Below, piece after piece: positions 42,986 through 52,252 of a stretch of DNA of 58,530 nt. Location: contig JBLIOB010000002.1 in assembly GCA_047639575.1 (NCBI GenBank), positions 1-58,530 on the forward strand, written 5' to 3'. The notes beneath the pieces are model-generated. The model saw only the letters and a list, made by a program, of their open reading frames with translations. It was not told the origin of the DNA and ran no database searches. How positions within the stretch are numbered: position 1 is the first letter of the stretch; each line of letters begins with the position of its first letter. Source of the stretch: JBLIOB01 sp047639575. GTDB taxonomy: Bacteria; Bacteroidota; Bacteroidia; Flavobacteriales_D; Parvicellaceae. The position numbers and the translations under genes were made by a program.

Positions 42986-44257
42986 ATGTCAATTCTTGAA
43001 ATGAAAGTTCCCAGCCCGGGAGAATCAATATCAGAAGTAGAAATCGCAGAATGGTTGGTTGAAGACGGAGATTATGTCGAAAAAGACCAAACCATTGCAG
43101 AAGTAGATTCAGATAAAGCTACGTTGGAATTACCTGCTGAAGAAGCTGGTACAATTACGTTGAAAGCAGAAGTTGGAGATGCAGTTGCAGTTGGTGCAGT
43201 TATTTGTTTGATTGACACTTCTGCTAAAATGCCAGCCGGATTTGAATCTTCACCTAGTGATGTTGTAGTAGCCGCTCCAGCAGTGGCTGAAAAACCGGTT
43301 GAGAAGAAAGCAGCGCCAGTCGCAGTGGCAAATCCAGGGCCAGCATCAGATTCTAATTATGCAACAGGACATCCTTCTGTTGCGGCTAAGAAATTAATTG
43401 ACGAGAATAATGTCCCAGTTCAGCAAGTAGTTGGGTCTGGAAAAGACGGTCGTATAACGAAACAAGATGTAGTTTCCGCAATGGCTGCTGGATTTTCAGC
43501 AAACGAAGCGCAAGGCTGGGGTGGAACGAGAGATACGGAAACAACCAAAATGAAAATGTTGAGGCGTAAAATTGCTTCAAGATTGGTTGCAGTAAAGAAT
43601 GAAACGGCCATGTTGACAACATTCAACGAGGTGGATATGAAGCCTATCATGGACGTAAGAAGTAAATACAAAGAGAAATTTAAAGAGATTCATGGAACCA
43701 ATCTTGGATTTATGTCTTTCTTCACGAAAGCAGTTACGGAAGGCTTAAACTTATTCCCTCAGGTTAATTCGATGATTGACGGAGATCATATGATTTCGCA
43801 TAACTATGCTGATATCGGAATAGCTGTAAGCTCTCCTAAAGGACTTATGGTTCCTGTAGTTCGGAATGCTGAGCAAATGTCTTTAGCGGAAATAGAAAGA
43901 GAAATTAAGCGATTGGCAATAAAGGCTAGAGATGGTAAAATGGCAATTGAAGATATGACTGGCGGAACATTTACGATTACGAATGGAGGTGTATTTGGTT
44001 CAATGCTAAGTACGCCTATCATCAATCCACCGCAATCAGCGATTCTTGGAATGCATAATATTATTCAAAGACCAGTTGCGATTAACGGAGAGGTAGTAAT
44101 CCGACCGATCATGTACTTGGCGTTATCATATGATCATCGAATTATTGATGGTAAAGAGTCTGTAAGTTTCTTGGTGAAAGTGAAAAACATGTTAGAGAAC
44201 CCCGAGCAAATGATCTTTGGATCAAAAGACCCGGTAGAGGTGCTGTTGAACATCTGA
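42986..44257 (+). CDS. odhB: Dihydrolipoyl succinyltransferase, E2 of 2-oxoglutarate dehydrogenase
   Basis: A 423-residue three-domain E2. The lipoyl domain (1-78) has the modified lysine in VDSDKATLELPAEEAG. An Ala/Pro/Val linker (about 90-125) leads to the E3-binding domain (HPSVAAKKLIDENNVPVQQV, GSGKDGRITKQDV). The catalytic domain (about 190-423) shows TFNEVDMKPIMDVRSKYK, FTITNGGVFGSMLSTPIINP and the active-site YDHRIIDGKESV (His and Asp intact). Its partner is SucA just upstream; the shared E3 is not in the window. The two genes form an operon and end before a convergent FkbM gene. Confidence 0.96.
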   Translation: MSILEMKVPSPGESISEVEIAEWLVEDGDYVEKDQTIAEVDSDKATLELPAEEAGTITLKAEVGDAVAVGAVICLIDTSAKMPAGFESSPSDVVVAAPAVAEKPVEKKAAPVAVANPGPASDSNYATGHPSVAAKKLIDENNVPVQQVVGSGKDGRITKQDVVSAMAAGFSANEAQGWGGTRDTETTKMKMLRRKIASRLVAVKNETAMLTTFNEVDMKPIMDVRSKYKEKFKEIHGTNLGFMSFFTKAVTEGLNLFPQVNSMIDGDHMISHNYADIGIAVSSPKGLMVPVVRNAEQMSLAEIEREIKRLAIKARDGKMAIEDMTGGTFTITNGGVFGSMLSTPIINPPQSAILGMHNIIQRPVAINGEVVIRPIMYLALSYDHRIIDGKESVSFLVKVKNMLENPEQMIFGSKDPVEVLLNI

Positions 44258-44308
44258 CCAATGTATCCTTGATTCAAGATTTAGACACTTTAAAGCAACA
44301 CTATTGCC

Positions 44309-44965
44309 TTAACTCCGCTGAAAAAACGTCAAATTTTCCTTCTTCCGGAAAATCTCATCATGGCCAATGGTCTTGATACGTTTGTAACCCTTAGACTCCA
44401 TAAATTCTTTATTTTCTGAAGATTCGTAATTGTTTTCTACGATGAGTACATCAATGTCAAATGCTTCGAAATTGATGGTTTTCAGTATCTTTAGTTCATT
44501 GCCTTCGGTATCTATGGTAAAGAAGTCGACTTGGTTAAGACCGTTTTCTTCTAAGAGCGTATTGATGTTGTAACACGCCACGGTAATCTCCTCTTTTTCA
44601 CCACCGTATTCCTTTAATTCTCGGTCTATCCTGTCCAAATGGCGTTGGTCGTAATCGGATAGAATTCCACTTAACATTTCGGTATCTACCACTTCACCAT
44701 GAACACGTAGAAAAGTTTCGCTTCCTTCTTTGTCAGAGATTACTCCATTTACTTTAATGCAGTTCCTGGCTTCGTCTAGTTTTTGAAAAACTTCAGGAAT
44801 CGGCTCCACACATATGCCCCTCCAATTCTTAGATTCTTCAAAAAATAGCGAATTGCTAAACGTTACGCCATCATGTGCTCCAATGTCTACGAAAACACCA
44901 TTTTCCTTCCCTTTGAAGATTTTATTCAACACTTTATCCTGCTCGTACTGTCCGTAATATTTCAT
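44309..44965 (-). CDS. FkbM-family methyltransferase
   Basis: A 218-residue SAM-dependent methyltransferase. Motif I is GVFVDIGAHDGVTFSNSLFF, followed by NWRGICVEPIPEVFQKLDEA (acidic Glu binding SAM) and IKVNGVISDKEGS; the family-typical VDFFTIDTEGNELKILKTIN lies near residue 150. FkbM enzymes usually O-methylate hydroxyls of sugars or polyketides, and it sits at the edge of the polysaccharide locus, so a glycan methyl group is the likely product. It begins one base after the sulfotransferase-like gene on the same strand. Confidence 0.88.
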   Translation of the reverse strand: MKYYGQYEQDKVLNKIFKGKENGVFVDIGAHDGVTFSNSLFFEESKNWRGICVEPIPEVFQKLDEARNCIKVNGVISDKEGSETFLRVHGEVVDTEMLSGILSDYDQRHLDRIDRELKEYGGEKEEITVACYNINTLLEENGLNQVDFFTIDTEGNELKILKTINFEAFDIDVLIVENNYESSENKEFMESKGYKRIKTIGHDEIFRKKENLTFFQRS

Positions 44966-44966
44966 T

Positions 44967-45911
44967 TTAGAGGTAATATTCGCTGGCGTATTTTTCCAAA
45001 TTTAAATCAGGAAAAATTTTTGCCAATTGTTTATTTAAAGGAGAAAAATGCTCCGTCAATGCTTTTCTTTTCGCTTCAGAAAACATCGGTTTTTCGCCTT
45101 TAGTACTTTTCTTAATCACTTTCCGTTTCATATACTGAACGCCTCTCCCTGCTATGGAAGTCTGATCAAATACATCTTGGTATTTATTCAAACGGATTAA
45201 TTTTTTTGCTTGCTTCTCAGTTACACTATGGTTCATGCTGGAGCCAGTTTCCAGAAGAGTTGAAATTTCATCGGGGTTGGCGTTAATCGCTTGGCCTAAT
45301 TTCACTGAAAACCTTTCTGGACTATCGATCATTTCTTCAAAAAGCAACACATGTACGTCCATAAACAGACCTTGATACAATCTGATTAATGAAGAATAGT
45401 CATAACCATCCAGACATTCATATCCCATAGTTGTGTTGAAATGTGAATCACCCTGTCCCCAACCTTTGTCTAAGTTGACGTCCTTTGGTGTCCAAATAAA
45501 ATCGTCAATCGTTCCCACTTCATTTCCTTGCAAATTAATCGCGTACATGGAGGCTAATAAATCAATTTGGTTTCTGAGAACTAAAACAATGGAAGCTTTT
45601 GGGTAAATGTTCTGTAACCGTTTGGCAATGGCACTTCTATTCGAATGATTAAAGTAGATCGACTGTCCGATGAAATTCTCATTGGAGATGATTAGTTTTT
45701 CCGCATCCCATGTTTTAACGAGGTCCAAAACCAATTTTTCCTGATAAAAAGAATCATCAGAAAACTGTAGTTGATTAAACGATTTGGAGTAATATGATTC
45801 ATCAAGTCCCTTGAAATCAAACCCTTTTAGGTTTCCAAAAACTTGATTTTGCAAAAAGGTAGATGCACTTCTTGGCATGCCAATATGAATGTACACCTGT
45901 TGTTCTTCCAT
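44967..45911 (-). CDS. Sulfotransferase-like protein
   Basis: A 314-residue protein that opens VYIHIGMPRSASTFLQNQVF, the P-loop-like 5'-phosphosulfate loop of sulfotransferases. The second PAPS element is probably IVLVLRNQIDLLASMYAINL. I start at ATG 45911 (MEEQQVYIHIG); a TTG at 45941 would add ten residues. The lack of a signal peptide implies a cytosolic enzyme, and the neighbours point to sulfation of a glycan. A TATTTTTG match at 45918-45925 is only a few bases before the start, too close to be a normal promoter. Confidence 0.8.
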   Translation of the reverse strand: MEEQQVYIHIGMPRSASTFLQNQVFGNLKGFDFKGLDESYYSKSFNQLQFSDDSFYQEKLVLDLVKTWDAEKLIISNENFIGQSIYFNHSNRSAIAKRLQNIYPKASIVLVLRNQIDLLASMYAINLQGNEVGTIDDFIWTPKDVNLDKGWGQGDSHFNTTMGYECLDGYDYSSLIRLYQGLFMDVHVLLFEEMIDSPERFSVKLGQAINANPDEISTLLETGSSMNHSVTEKQAKKLIRLNKYQDVFDQTSIAGRGVQYMKRKVIKKSTKGEKPMFSEAKRKALTEHFSPLNKQLAKIFPDLNLEKYASEYYL

Positions 45912-46092
45912 CGCTGCCAAAAATAAGCAATTAGCTGGCAAAATTCACTCGATTTTTAAGTATTGCATTTTTCGTGTTAAATCATGCATTTGACTTACCG
46001 CTCTTGGCGAAAAATTCGAAGTGCGTAAAACCTTTGACAAAAAACTAAATATTAACATGACTTAAGAATAATCCTCATATTTGTTGCAGTTC

Positions 46093-47253
46093 ATGAAGAA
46101 ACGATTCGTAACCATATTTCCAGTAGCGGAAAACGTTCACTTAGTAAAGGATGTTGGGCAAGTTGGCAATTTCATGTCTATCATTGGAGGCTATGAATCT
46201 ACCCTAGTCTGTTACAAAAACAGCGAAGCGTACCCCAACCTGGAAACAGAAACCAAGAATTTAAAACTGGAGTTTCTTGAACCTTGCGGCCATAAATTAT
46301 TCATGGAACAAGCCGTACTCAATTACCTGAATAAAAACGCCAAGAGCATTGATGTACTTCACCTGTTTCACTTAACCAAAGAGACGATCTACTACGGTCT
46401 TTACTTTCAGAAATTAAATCCTAAAGGGAAGATCTTTTTGAAGATGGATGTGTACAATGAAACACTCCAGGAGGGAATTAATTACTCTAAAAAAGCATTG
46501 AAGAACTGGTACCATAAACAGAAAGAAAAGAAGTTCCTAAAATTGGTGAACGTGGTAACGGCAGAAAATCCAATCAGTCAAAAACTGTTGGCAGAGTTAT
46601 TCCCAGTTCTAAAAAATAAGTGTTTGGTGATGACCAATGGCGTAAACACAGATTTTTTAGCAGCGCAATTCCCAAGCGTCAAATCCCATCAAGAAAAAGA
46701 GAATGTTCTACTCTCGGTTGGTAGAATTGGTGTGGCCGAGAAGAATTACAAATTGATGATCGAGGCGGTATTAAAAACAGAATTAAATGATTGGAAAGTG
46801 GTTTTGGTTGGCCCCGTTGAACCAGAATTCCAAGTATGGTTGGACGATCGGTTAAAATCAAACCCAGCCTATCAGGATAAAATTGAATTGATAGGATCAG
46901 TTGATGATCGTAAAACGCTGTATAGCTATTACAACAGATCAAAGGTGTTTTGCTTAACCTCACCTTTTGAATCGTTTGCCATTGCCTATGCTGAGGCCAT
47001 GTATTTTGGTAATTACATCATTGGTAACGATGGACATTCAAGTTTTGATTTACTGTCAGACCATGAGAGGTTAGGCGCAAAAGTTCCCAAAGATGATGTG
47101 AAAGCGTTAGCCATAGAATTGGAAAAAACAATTAAAAATCAGAGTCAGTTGAAACAGCTTCAACCAGCAATAAAGGCCCGTGCTAATTCGCATTTTTCAT
47201 GGCGAAATATCATTGTTGATTTGGTAGAAAAACTGGGTCACGGAACGAATTAG
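46093..47253 (+). CDS. Glycosyltransferase, GT4-like
   Basis: A 386-residue GT-B protein starting MKKRFVTIFPVAENVHLVKD at ATG 46093; TTG codons upstream at 46081 and 46084 are less likely. The N-terminal half has the acceptor-domain strands (GGYESTLVCYKNS, KSIDVLHLFHLTKETIYYGL). The donor domain has NVLLSVGRIGVAEKNYKLMI, WKVVLVGPVEPEFQ and CLTSPFESFAIAYAEAMYFG, where the E-x7-E motif of GT4 is kept (ESFAIAYAE). Divergent from the sulfotransferase gene and convergent with the SGNH gene 24 bp away. Sugar unknown. Confidence 0.88.
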   Translation: MKKRFVTIFPVAENVHLVKDVGQVGNFMSIIGGYESTLVCYKNSEAYPNLETETKNLKLEFLEPCGHKLFMEQAVLNYLNKNAKSIDVLHLFHLTKETIYYGLYFQKLNPKGKIFLKMDVYNETLQEGINYSKKALKNWYHKQKEKKFLKLVNVVTAENPISQKLLAELFPVLKNKCLVMTNGVNTDFLAAQFPSVKSHQEKENVLLSVGRIGVAEKNYKLMIEAVLKTELNDWKVVLVGPVEPEFQVWLDDRLKSNPAYQDKIELIGSVDDRKTLYSYYNRSKVFCLTSPFESFAIAYAEAMYFGNYIIGNDGHSSFDLLSDHERLGAKVPKDDVKALAIELEKTIKNQSQLKQLQPAIKARANSHFSWRNIIVDLVEKLGHGTN

Positions 47254-47277
47254 TAGCTTTCTCCTTCAGTGAGGAAC

Positions 47278-48189
47278 TTATCGAAGGGCAACAGAAAGTG
47301 CTACAGATCTTTTTTTTCGTCCTTCTTTGTTTAAGTGATAAACCGTATCAAAGAAGAAATGATCTGGATAGGCAAATAAACGGGCTGTGCCAACTATTTT
47401 ACATTTCAAGAGGGTCTTCAATTCGGTTTCAAGCGCTGAGATTTCTTTTACATATTCCTCATATTTTGAGTTCATGAATGGAGGGAAAGTGAATATACAT
47501 TCCACATTTGGATGATTATTAATCCATTCGTTCAATCGCTTAACGTTCTTATTGGTCCGATCCAATTCAAAAACATTGTAATCTGGATTTTTAATTTTTT
47601 GAGGTTCGCTGAGGTGAGAAACAACATCACCATATTCATTAAATGCATTTGAATGATAGATGGGATTGGGCACAAAGGATTTTCCGAATAATCGCTGATT
47701 CACTTTGATTCTGAAAAACGAGGGATAAAATCGAGCCACTCTAGCCATATCATCAGGAGCTAAGAATTTATCAGCCTCATTTGGATTGTGCTCCAAGATC
47801 AGCATTGGGGTAACCCCTGACAAATCTTTTTGATAAAAGAAATCGTACTCTAGTGCAAACAAAACCTGGTCTCCGTCTTGCACAACCCGATCAGCTTCCG
47901 CCAGCATATAGGGCATTCCTAATCCTCTTTGTAGACCCAAATTATGAACGTTTTTCCCAGTGGTTTCTTGGATCAGTTCTGAATCAATTCCAAAAGCCAA
48001 ATTAGATCCTCCTACTAAAATAAGTCGGTTTTCTGTTGTGTCAGATACGGCTGCAGCTTCTTTCTTTAATCGTTGGTTAATGAAATCCACTTCTGGGTTA
48101 TTTGAATTACGAATACCGTAGAAAATTCCAATCACAGAAATGATGACTAAGATAATTAATGCTGATATTTTTAGTAGCAATTTTCCCAT
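47278..48189 (-). CDS. SGNH/AlgJ-like partner of an MBOAT O-acyltransferase
   Basis: A 303-residue protein starting at ATG 48189, whose A is the last base of the MBOAT stop codon in TAATG. One N-terminal membrane helix (ISALIILVIISVIGIFYGI) precedes a periplasmic domain. The serine loop is LILVGGSNLAFGIDSELI and the C-terminal block FFFDTVYHLNKEG carries the Asp and His of an SGNH catalytic set, as in AlgJ/AlgX and DltD-like proteins. The expected role is to move the acyl group delivered by the MBOAT channel onto a surface polysaccharide. The longer frame to 48276 runs through the MBOAT gene and is not coding. Confidence 0.8.
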   Translation of the reverse strand: MGKLLLKISALIILVIISVIGIFYGIRNSNNPEVDFINQRLKKEAAAVSDTTENRLILVGGSNLAFGIDSELIQETTGKNVHNLGLQRGLGMPYMLAEADRVVQDGDQVLFALEYDFFYQKDLSGVTPMLILEHNPNEADKFLAPDDMARVARFYPSFFRIKVNQRLFGKSFVPNPIYHSNAFNEYGDVVSHLSEPQKIKNPDYNVFELDRTNKNVKRLNEWINNHPNVECIFTFPPFMNSKYEEYVKEISALETELKTLLKCKIVGTARLFAYPDHFFFDTVYHLNKEGRKKRSVALSVALR

Positions 48190-49628
48190 TAGAATTGAAA
48201 GTAAATAAAGTCCAACATTCCTTCGTAATTCCCCATCAATATAATTGCCATGATGGCTACATAGTACATCGACCATCTCAACATTCGCGGCTTGCTAGAG
48301 ATGAGCTTTTGCAAAGACTTATTACGCTGAAAAACTTCCATCCCAAATAATGTAGATATAGCTAAAGCCATCACTAACCAATCGACCTTTAACAATGACC
48401 AGTTCATACCAGACGATTCCATGATAATAGCTGGTTTCATTGTAAGAAAATCCAACATCATTTTCTTATTCATTACCATTGCTTGGTGTATAGAGTCTGC
48501 TCTAAAAAAGTGAAAAGCAAAAATCACAATGGCTACAGTTGTTAGCATTTGAACTGCTCTGATAAAAATACTTTTACTGGTTCTATATTTCACCATCGTT
48601 TCAAATACGAGCACTAAGCCATGAATTCCTCCCCAAACTAAGAAGGTCCAATTAGCTCCATGCCATAATCCAGAGATTAAAAAAGTGATGAAAAGATTAT
48701 AATACCACCTCCATTTTACCTTTCTGTTTCCGCCCAATGGGATGTACAAGTAATCTTTAAACCACGTGCTCAAGGAGATGTGCCATCTACTCCAAAATTC
48801 TTTGATGGATTTGGAGAAAAACGGACGATTAAAATTGCGTTTAAAGTTAATTCCAAGCATTCTGGCGGTTCCTATCGCAATGTCTGAATATCCGGAAAAA
48901 TCACAATAGATCTGAACAGTAAATAAGAGTTGAGCAACTAGGATCCATCCACCGCCAGCCACTTCATGTTGTCCATAGATGGAGTTAACCGCTACAGCAA
49001 CTTGATCTGCAATGACTACTTTTTTAAAGAGTCCCCAGGTAACCAATCGAAGTCCAGAAACCACTTGGTGATAGCTAAATTGATGTTTCACTTTTAATTG
49101 GGGCAATAGATTTTTTGTTCGTTCAATAGGGCCAGCTACCAGTTGTGGAAAGAACGAGATGAACAACGCGAAATAGCCCAGATGTTTTTCGGGTTGTGTA
49201 TTTCCACGATAAACATCAATGCTATAACTCATAGCCTGAAAAGTGTAGAATGAAATTCCGACAGGAAGGAGAATGTCGAGTTCAGGCATTCCTACACTCC
49301 ATCCTGTATAGCCTAAAGCGTCTTCAATTACTTGATTAATGAAGTTGAAATATTTAAAGAAAACCAGCACACCAATATTAGTTGTCATGCTCAGTAACAA
49401 GAACCATCTTCGATTTTTTTTCTCTGATTTCTTGGCCATATAGATTCCACAGAAATAATCGATCAAGGTTGAGGAGGCGATAAGAATCGCATAAGCTGGT
49501 TTCCAGCTCATGTAGAAATAATAACTCGCTATTAAAAGCAGCAACCATCTCTGTTTATGCTTTAACGCATAGTACAGCCCAAATACTATTGGGAAGAAGA
49601 ACAAGAAGTGAAACGAGTTGAATAACAT
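48189..49628 (-). CDS. MBOAT family O-acyltransferase (AlgI/DltB-like)
   Basis: A 479-residue multi-pass membrane protein. The opening MLFNSFHFLFFFPIVFGLYY is typical of AlgI relatives. Conserved blocks: LPVGISFYTFQAMSYSIDVY, LFISFFPQLVAGPIERTKNL, QIYCDFSGYSDIAIGTARML, NFNRPFFSKSIKEFWSRWHI and the catalytic His in FLISGLWHGANWTFLVWGGI. It moves an activated acyl (commonly acetyl) group across the inner membrane for O-acylation of exported glycans. The SGNH partner follows with a 1-bp overlap. Confidence 0.95.
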   Translation of the reverse strand: MLFNSFHFLFFFPIVFGLYYALKHKQRWLLLLIASYYFYMSWKPAYAILIASSTLIDYFCGIYMAKKSEKKNRRWFLLLSMTTNIGVLVFFKYFNFINQVIEDALGYTGWSVGMPELDILLPVGISFYTFQAMSYSIDVYRGNTQPEKHLGYFALFISFFPQLVAGPIERTKNLLPQLKVKHQFSYHQVVSGLRLVTWGLFKKVVIADQVAVAVNSIYGQHEVAGGGWILVAQLLFTVQIYCDFSGYSDIAIGTARMLGINFKRNFNRPFFSKSIKEFWSRWHISLSTWFKDYLYIPLGGNRKVKWRWYYNLFITFLISGLWHGANWTFLVWGGIHGLVLVFETMVKYRTSKSIFIRAVQMLTTVAIVIFAFHFFRADSIHQAMVMNKKMMLDFLTMKPAIIMESSGMNWSLLKVDWLVMALAISTLFGMEVFQRNKSLQKLISSKPRMLRWSMYYVAIMAIILMGNYEGMLDFIYFQF

Positions 49629-50043
49629 TACACCTCAAAGAAAAGAAATTAGGAGGTGTAATTGATCAGCCTAGTTCGTTTTTAAATAGGCGATAGTACT
49701 TTTACACGAGAACAATTGATGTGTAGCGGAGACTAGTTACCTATTTTTATTTCGGCATTATGGAGAAGGTTATTGATGTCGACATGAATAATTAGCAAGT
49801 CCATCAAGCTCCGTATTGAAATGTAGAGAGATCAGAATGCCGTACTTGTTTATTCAAGAGGGACGAGGTAATCTTCTAATGTGGGCCTTGAATTTTTTGT
49901 TTTGTTTTATATCAAAGTTAAAATGAAAGGGTGCAAAGTCGGAAGGCATGTCTGATCCTTTAATGAAGGTTCAGATTATTTATGAATGACTTTTATTATA
50001 ATTCCGTAAAAAGAATTGGTCTGAGTATATTTGCCACAAGCAA
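49629..50043. other. Non-coding gap between divergent polysaccharide genes
   Basis: 415 bp, AT-rich, with no frame longer than about 15 codons that looks real. TATATTTG at 50026-50033 matches the -7 consensus but lies only ten bases before the GTG at 50044, with no -33 box, so I do not call it. The region must hold promoters for both directions. No RNA gene was seen. Confidence 0.5.
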
Positions 50044-50895
50044 GTGGGGAAATTTTCAAGAATAGTTAAGGCCAAATTTCAAAAATTTAGGTGGTGGAGA
50101 ATTTCCAGGTGGTGGAATTCTAAATCTGCCACTATATTTTCAGACAAAACCCATTCAAAATACAGCATCGGATTGGTGACCTACGTTAATCGATACGACC
50201 TTCATTTCAAACCACTCATTAATCAACTCACTTATCTCTTTTCAGACACAGAAATTAACGTAGCAGTGAATGGCTACTACGATGCAGATATTCAAGAAAA
50301 ATACCTCGAGGACATTATAGCTTTCACGGATAAATTTCCTCATGTTAATTTGATTAAGTACAAAGAAGGACAAAGTTTAAGCAAACTTTGGAATGAACTG
50401 GTGATTCATTCTTCGAGTCCACGCACCTTCATTTTTAATGATGACATAAAATTGGCCAAAGGATTTAGAACACAAGTCGAGTCATCTGGAGTACTAAAAG
50501 AAAAAGTAGCTATTATAAACGCGAGCTGGAGCCATTTTGTAATTACGAAAGACGCAGTAGATGAATTCGGCTGGTTTGATGAACGATTTCCAGGAGTTGG
50601 CTATGAAGATCACGACTATGAGATTAGATTACAGTTAAAGGGATTTCAGGTAAAAAGCTACTCAGTGAAAGATTTGTTTAACATCTCTTACATTACTACA
50701 GATTTTAGCTGGGGTGCAAATGAGAAGACCATTTTCAACAAATATTCAGGAGTAAACGGAGATCATTATTTTGCCAAATGGGAATTTTCAGATCTTGAAA
50801 AAGATGGCTATACATTCGTGAGAATAGTTCAAGGATATGCTAAATTGAAGCCAGATATGGAAACACCTAACTTTTATCCTGAAATTAAGTCTTGA
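50044..50895 (+). CDS. Glycosyltransferase family 2-like protein
   Basis: A 283-residue protein, GTG start. The basic, Trp-rich front (KFQKFRWWRISRWWNSKS) may contact the membrane. The GT-A fold is suggested by IGLVTYVNRYDLHFKPLINQ (first strand), the central TFIFNDDIKLAKGFRTQVES, whose Asp pair fits the DxD metal site, and WFDERFPGVGYEDHDYEIRL, the acceptor-side ED motif. Its overall similarity is to GT2 enzymes in O-antigen clusters. The next gene overlaps its stop by 4 bp. Because the GTG lies close to a -7-like box, the true start could be slightly different, although no other Met is available nearby. Confidence 0.78.
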   Translation: MGKFSRIVKAKFQKFRWWRISRWWNSKSATIFSDKTHSKYSIGLVTYVNRYDLHFKPLINQLTYLFSDTEINVAVNGYYDADIQEKYLEDIIAFTDKFPHVNLIKYKEGQSLSKLWNELVIHSSSPRTFIFNDDIKLAKGFRTQVESSGVLKEKVAIINASWSHFVITKDAVDEFGWFDERFPGVGYEDHDYEIRLQLKGFQVKSYSVKDLFNISYITTDFSWGANEKTIFNKYSGVNGDHYFAKWEFSDLEKDGYTFVRIVQGYAKLKPDMETPNFYPEIKS

Positions 50896-51683
50896 ATCCA
50901 CTCGTTTCGATCATAACGGTAGTCTATAATGGGGCAAAGCACATTCAAGATGCTTTTGATTCCATTGCAAGGCAAGATTATAAGAACATCGAGCATATCA
51001 TTATTGATGGTGGTTCAACGGACGGTACCATTGATCTTATCAAATTAAATGAGGAAAAGGTGGCCTATTGGATTTCTGAGAAAGATGAAGGAATCTACGA
51101 TGCAATGAACAAGGGACTTCAAAAAGCGACAGGAGAAATTATTGGAATCTTAAATGCTGACGACATGTATTATTTGGATACTATTTCTACAATTGTTGAT
51201 GTGTTTCAGAAATCGGGTGCTGATCTAGTTTACGGAAACCTCACCAAGTGCAATGAGATTGATGGGCAACAATACGAGAGAACCGAGCAACCAGATTTAA
51301 CTAGAATCAAAGACACCATGTCGATCTTTCACCCGGCAACATTTGTGAAGAAATTGGTTTATGATGATCTGGGATTATTTGACACCCAATATACATTGTC
51401 TGCTGATTATGAATTTATACTCAGATGTTTCTTAAAAGGAAAGACGTTTGAGTATCTAGATCATTCGCTTTCTAAATTTAGACTCATTGGAGTTTCAAAT
51501 TCTAGTTGCGTTTCTTACAAAGAAGGATATGCCATTTTAAAGCGGTATAATTTACCAGCACAATCCGAAATGCTTAAACTTGTAGGCAAGTGCAAACGAA
51601 AGCGTCTTCTACATGGTATTGTAAAATTAGTTCCTGGATCGAAATCCGTGATTAAGAAGCGTCAAAAAAGAAATTGGGAATAA
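50892..51683 (+). CDS. Glycosyltransferase family 2
   Basis: A 263-residue GT-A enzyme. It starts at TTG 50892, since PLVSIITVVYNGAKHIQDAF, the usual N-terminal strand, follows at once and the codon overlaps the previous stop. The nucleotide site is HIIIDGGSTDGTIDLI and the metal DxD is GILNADDMYY; the acceptor loop is FHPATFVKKLVYDDLGLFDT and the catalytic region DYEFILRCF. The C-terminus is basic (KKRQKRNWE). Donor and acceptor sugars unknown. Confidence 0.93.
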   Translation: MNPLVSIITVVYNGAKHIQDAFDSIARQDYKNIEHIIIDGGSTDGTIDLIKLNEEKVAYWISEKDEGIYDAMNKGLQKATGEIIGILNADDMYYLDTISTIVDVFQKSGADLVYGNLTKCNEIDGQQYERTEQPDLTRIKDTMSIFHPATFVKKLVYDDLGLFDTQYTLSADYEFILRCFLKGKTFEYLDHSLSKFRLIGVSNSSCVSYKEGYAILKRYNLPAQSEMLKLVGKCKRKRLLHGIVKLVPGSKSVIKKRQKRNWE

Positions 51684-51688
51684 GATTA

Positions 51689-52252
51689 ATGTTCAGAAAA
51701 TTCTATTCAATACGTCAAAGTTTTGGTTTCCGTTGGAGAGGATTCTGGGTAAAAGTGCGTTTGCAAAGCTTTGGATGTAAAGTAGGAGTAAACCTTAAAT
51801 GCTGGGGATATGTGCGTTTTAGATCGATTCCTAAAGGAAACATTACCATTGGTGATAATGTGACCCTTGGCAGAGATGTAACGTTAGAGATTACGGAAGA
51901 AGGTAGTTTGGTCATTGGTAACCACGTTCACATTGCGGATAACGTTTTAATTTCGGGAAGCGGCCCTATTTCATTTGGCGATTGGGGAGCAGTGGCAGAA
52001 AATGTGAGTATTAGAAGTTCATTTCATGAAATGGGTAAGGACCTTCCTTACAGGAAGCAAGGGAATAAAAGTGCACCTATTATTTTCGGGAAAGATATAG
52101 GGATCGGAGCTAACTGTAGCGTTTTAATGGGATCAGCGATATCAGATGGAGCTTTTATCGGATCGAGTTCACTTGTTACATCAAGAGATGAGATAAAACC
52201 CTACAGTATTTACGGAGGAAATCCACTTCATTTTATCAAGGAAAGAAAATGA
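51689..52252 (+). CDS. Left-handed beta-helix (hexapeptide) acyltransferase
   Basis: A 187-residue protein starting at ATG 51689 (MFRKFYSIRQSFGFRW); a TTG at 51674 overlaps the previous gene and is less likely. From residue about 45 the hexapeptide pattern is clear: GNITIGDNVTLGRDVTLEIT, SLVIGNHVHIADNVLISGSG, IIFGKDIGIGANCSVLMGSA and ISDGAFIGSSSLVTSRDEIK, then the terminal YSIYGGNPLHFIKERK cap found in sugar O-acetyltransferases. It acts on a polysaccharide building block, probably with acetyl-CoA. Its stop overlaps the methyltransferase start (ATGA). Confidence 0.9.
   Translation: MFRKFYSIRQSFGFRWRGFWVKVRLQSFGCKVGVNLKCWGYVRFRSIPKGNITIGDNVTLGRDVTLEITEEGSLVIGNHVHIADNVLISGSGPISFGDWGAVAENVSIRSSFHEMGKDLPYRKQGNKSAPIIFGKDIGIGANCSVLMGSAISDGAFIGSSSLVTSRDEIKPYSIYGGNPLHFIKERK

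Noticed and set aside
45918..45925. TATTTTTG on the minus strand, matching the -7 consensus
   Set aside because: It lies only seven bases upstream of the start codon chosen for the sulfotransferase-like gene, too close for a normal promoter.
49863..49943. Very short frames in the 415-bp gap
   Set aside because: Only 11-15 codons each, with no conserved feature or coupling.
50026..50033. TATATTTG on the plus strand, another -7-like match
   Set aside because: It has no -33 partner and would give an almost leaderless message before the GTG at 50044.
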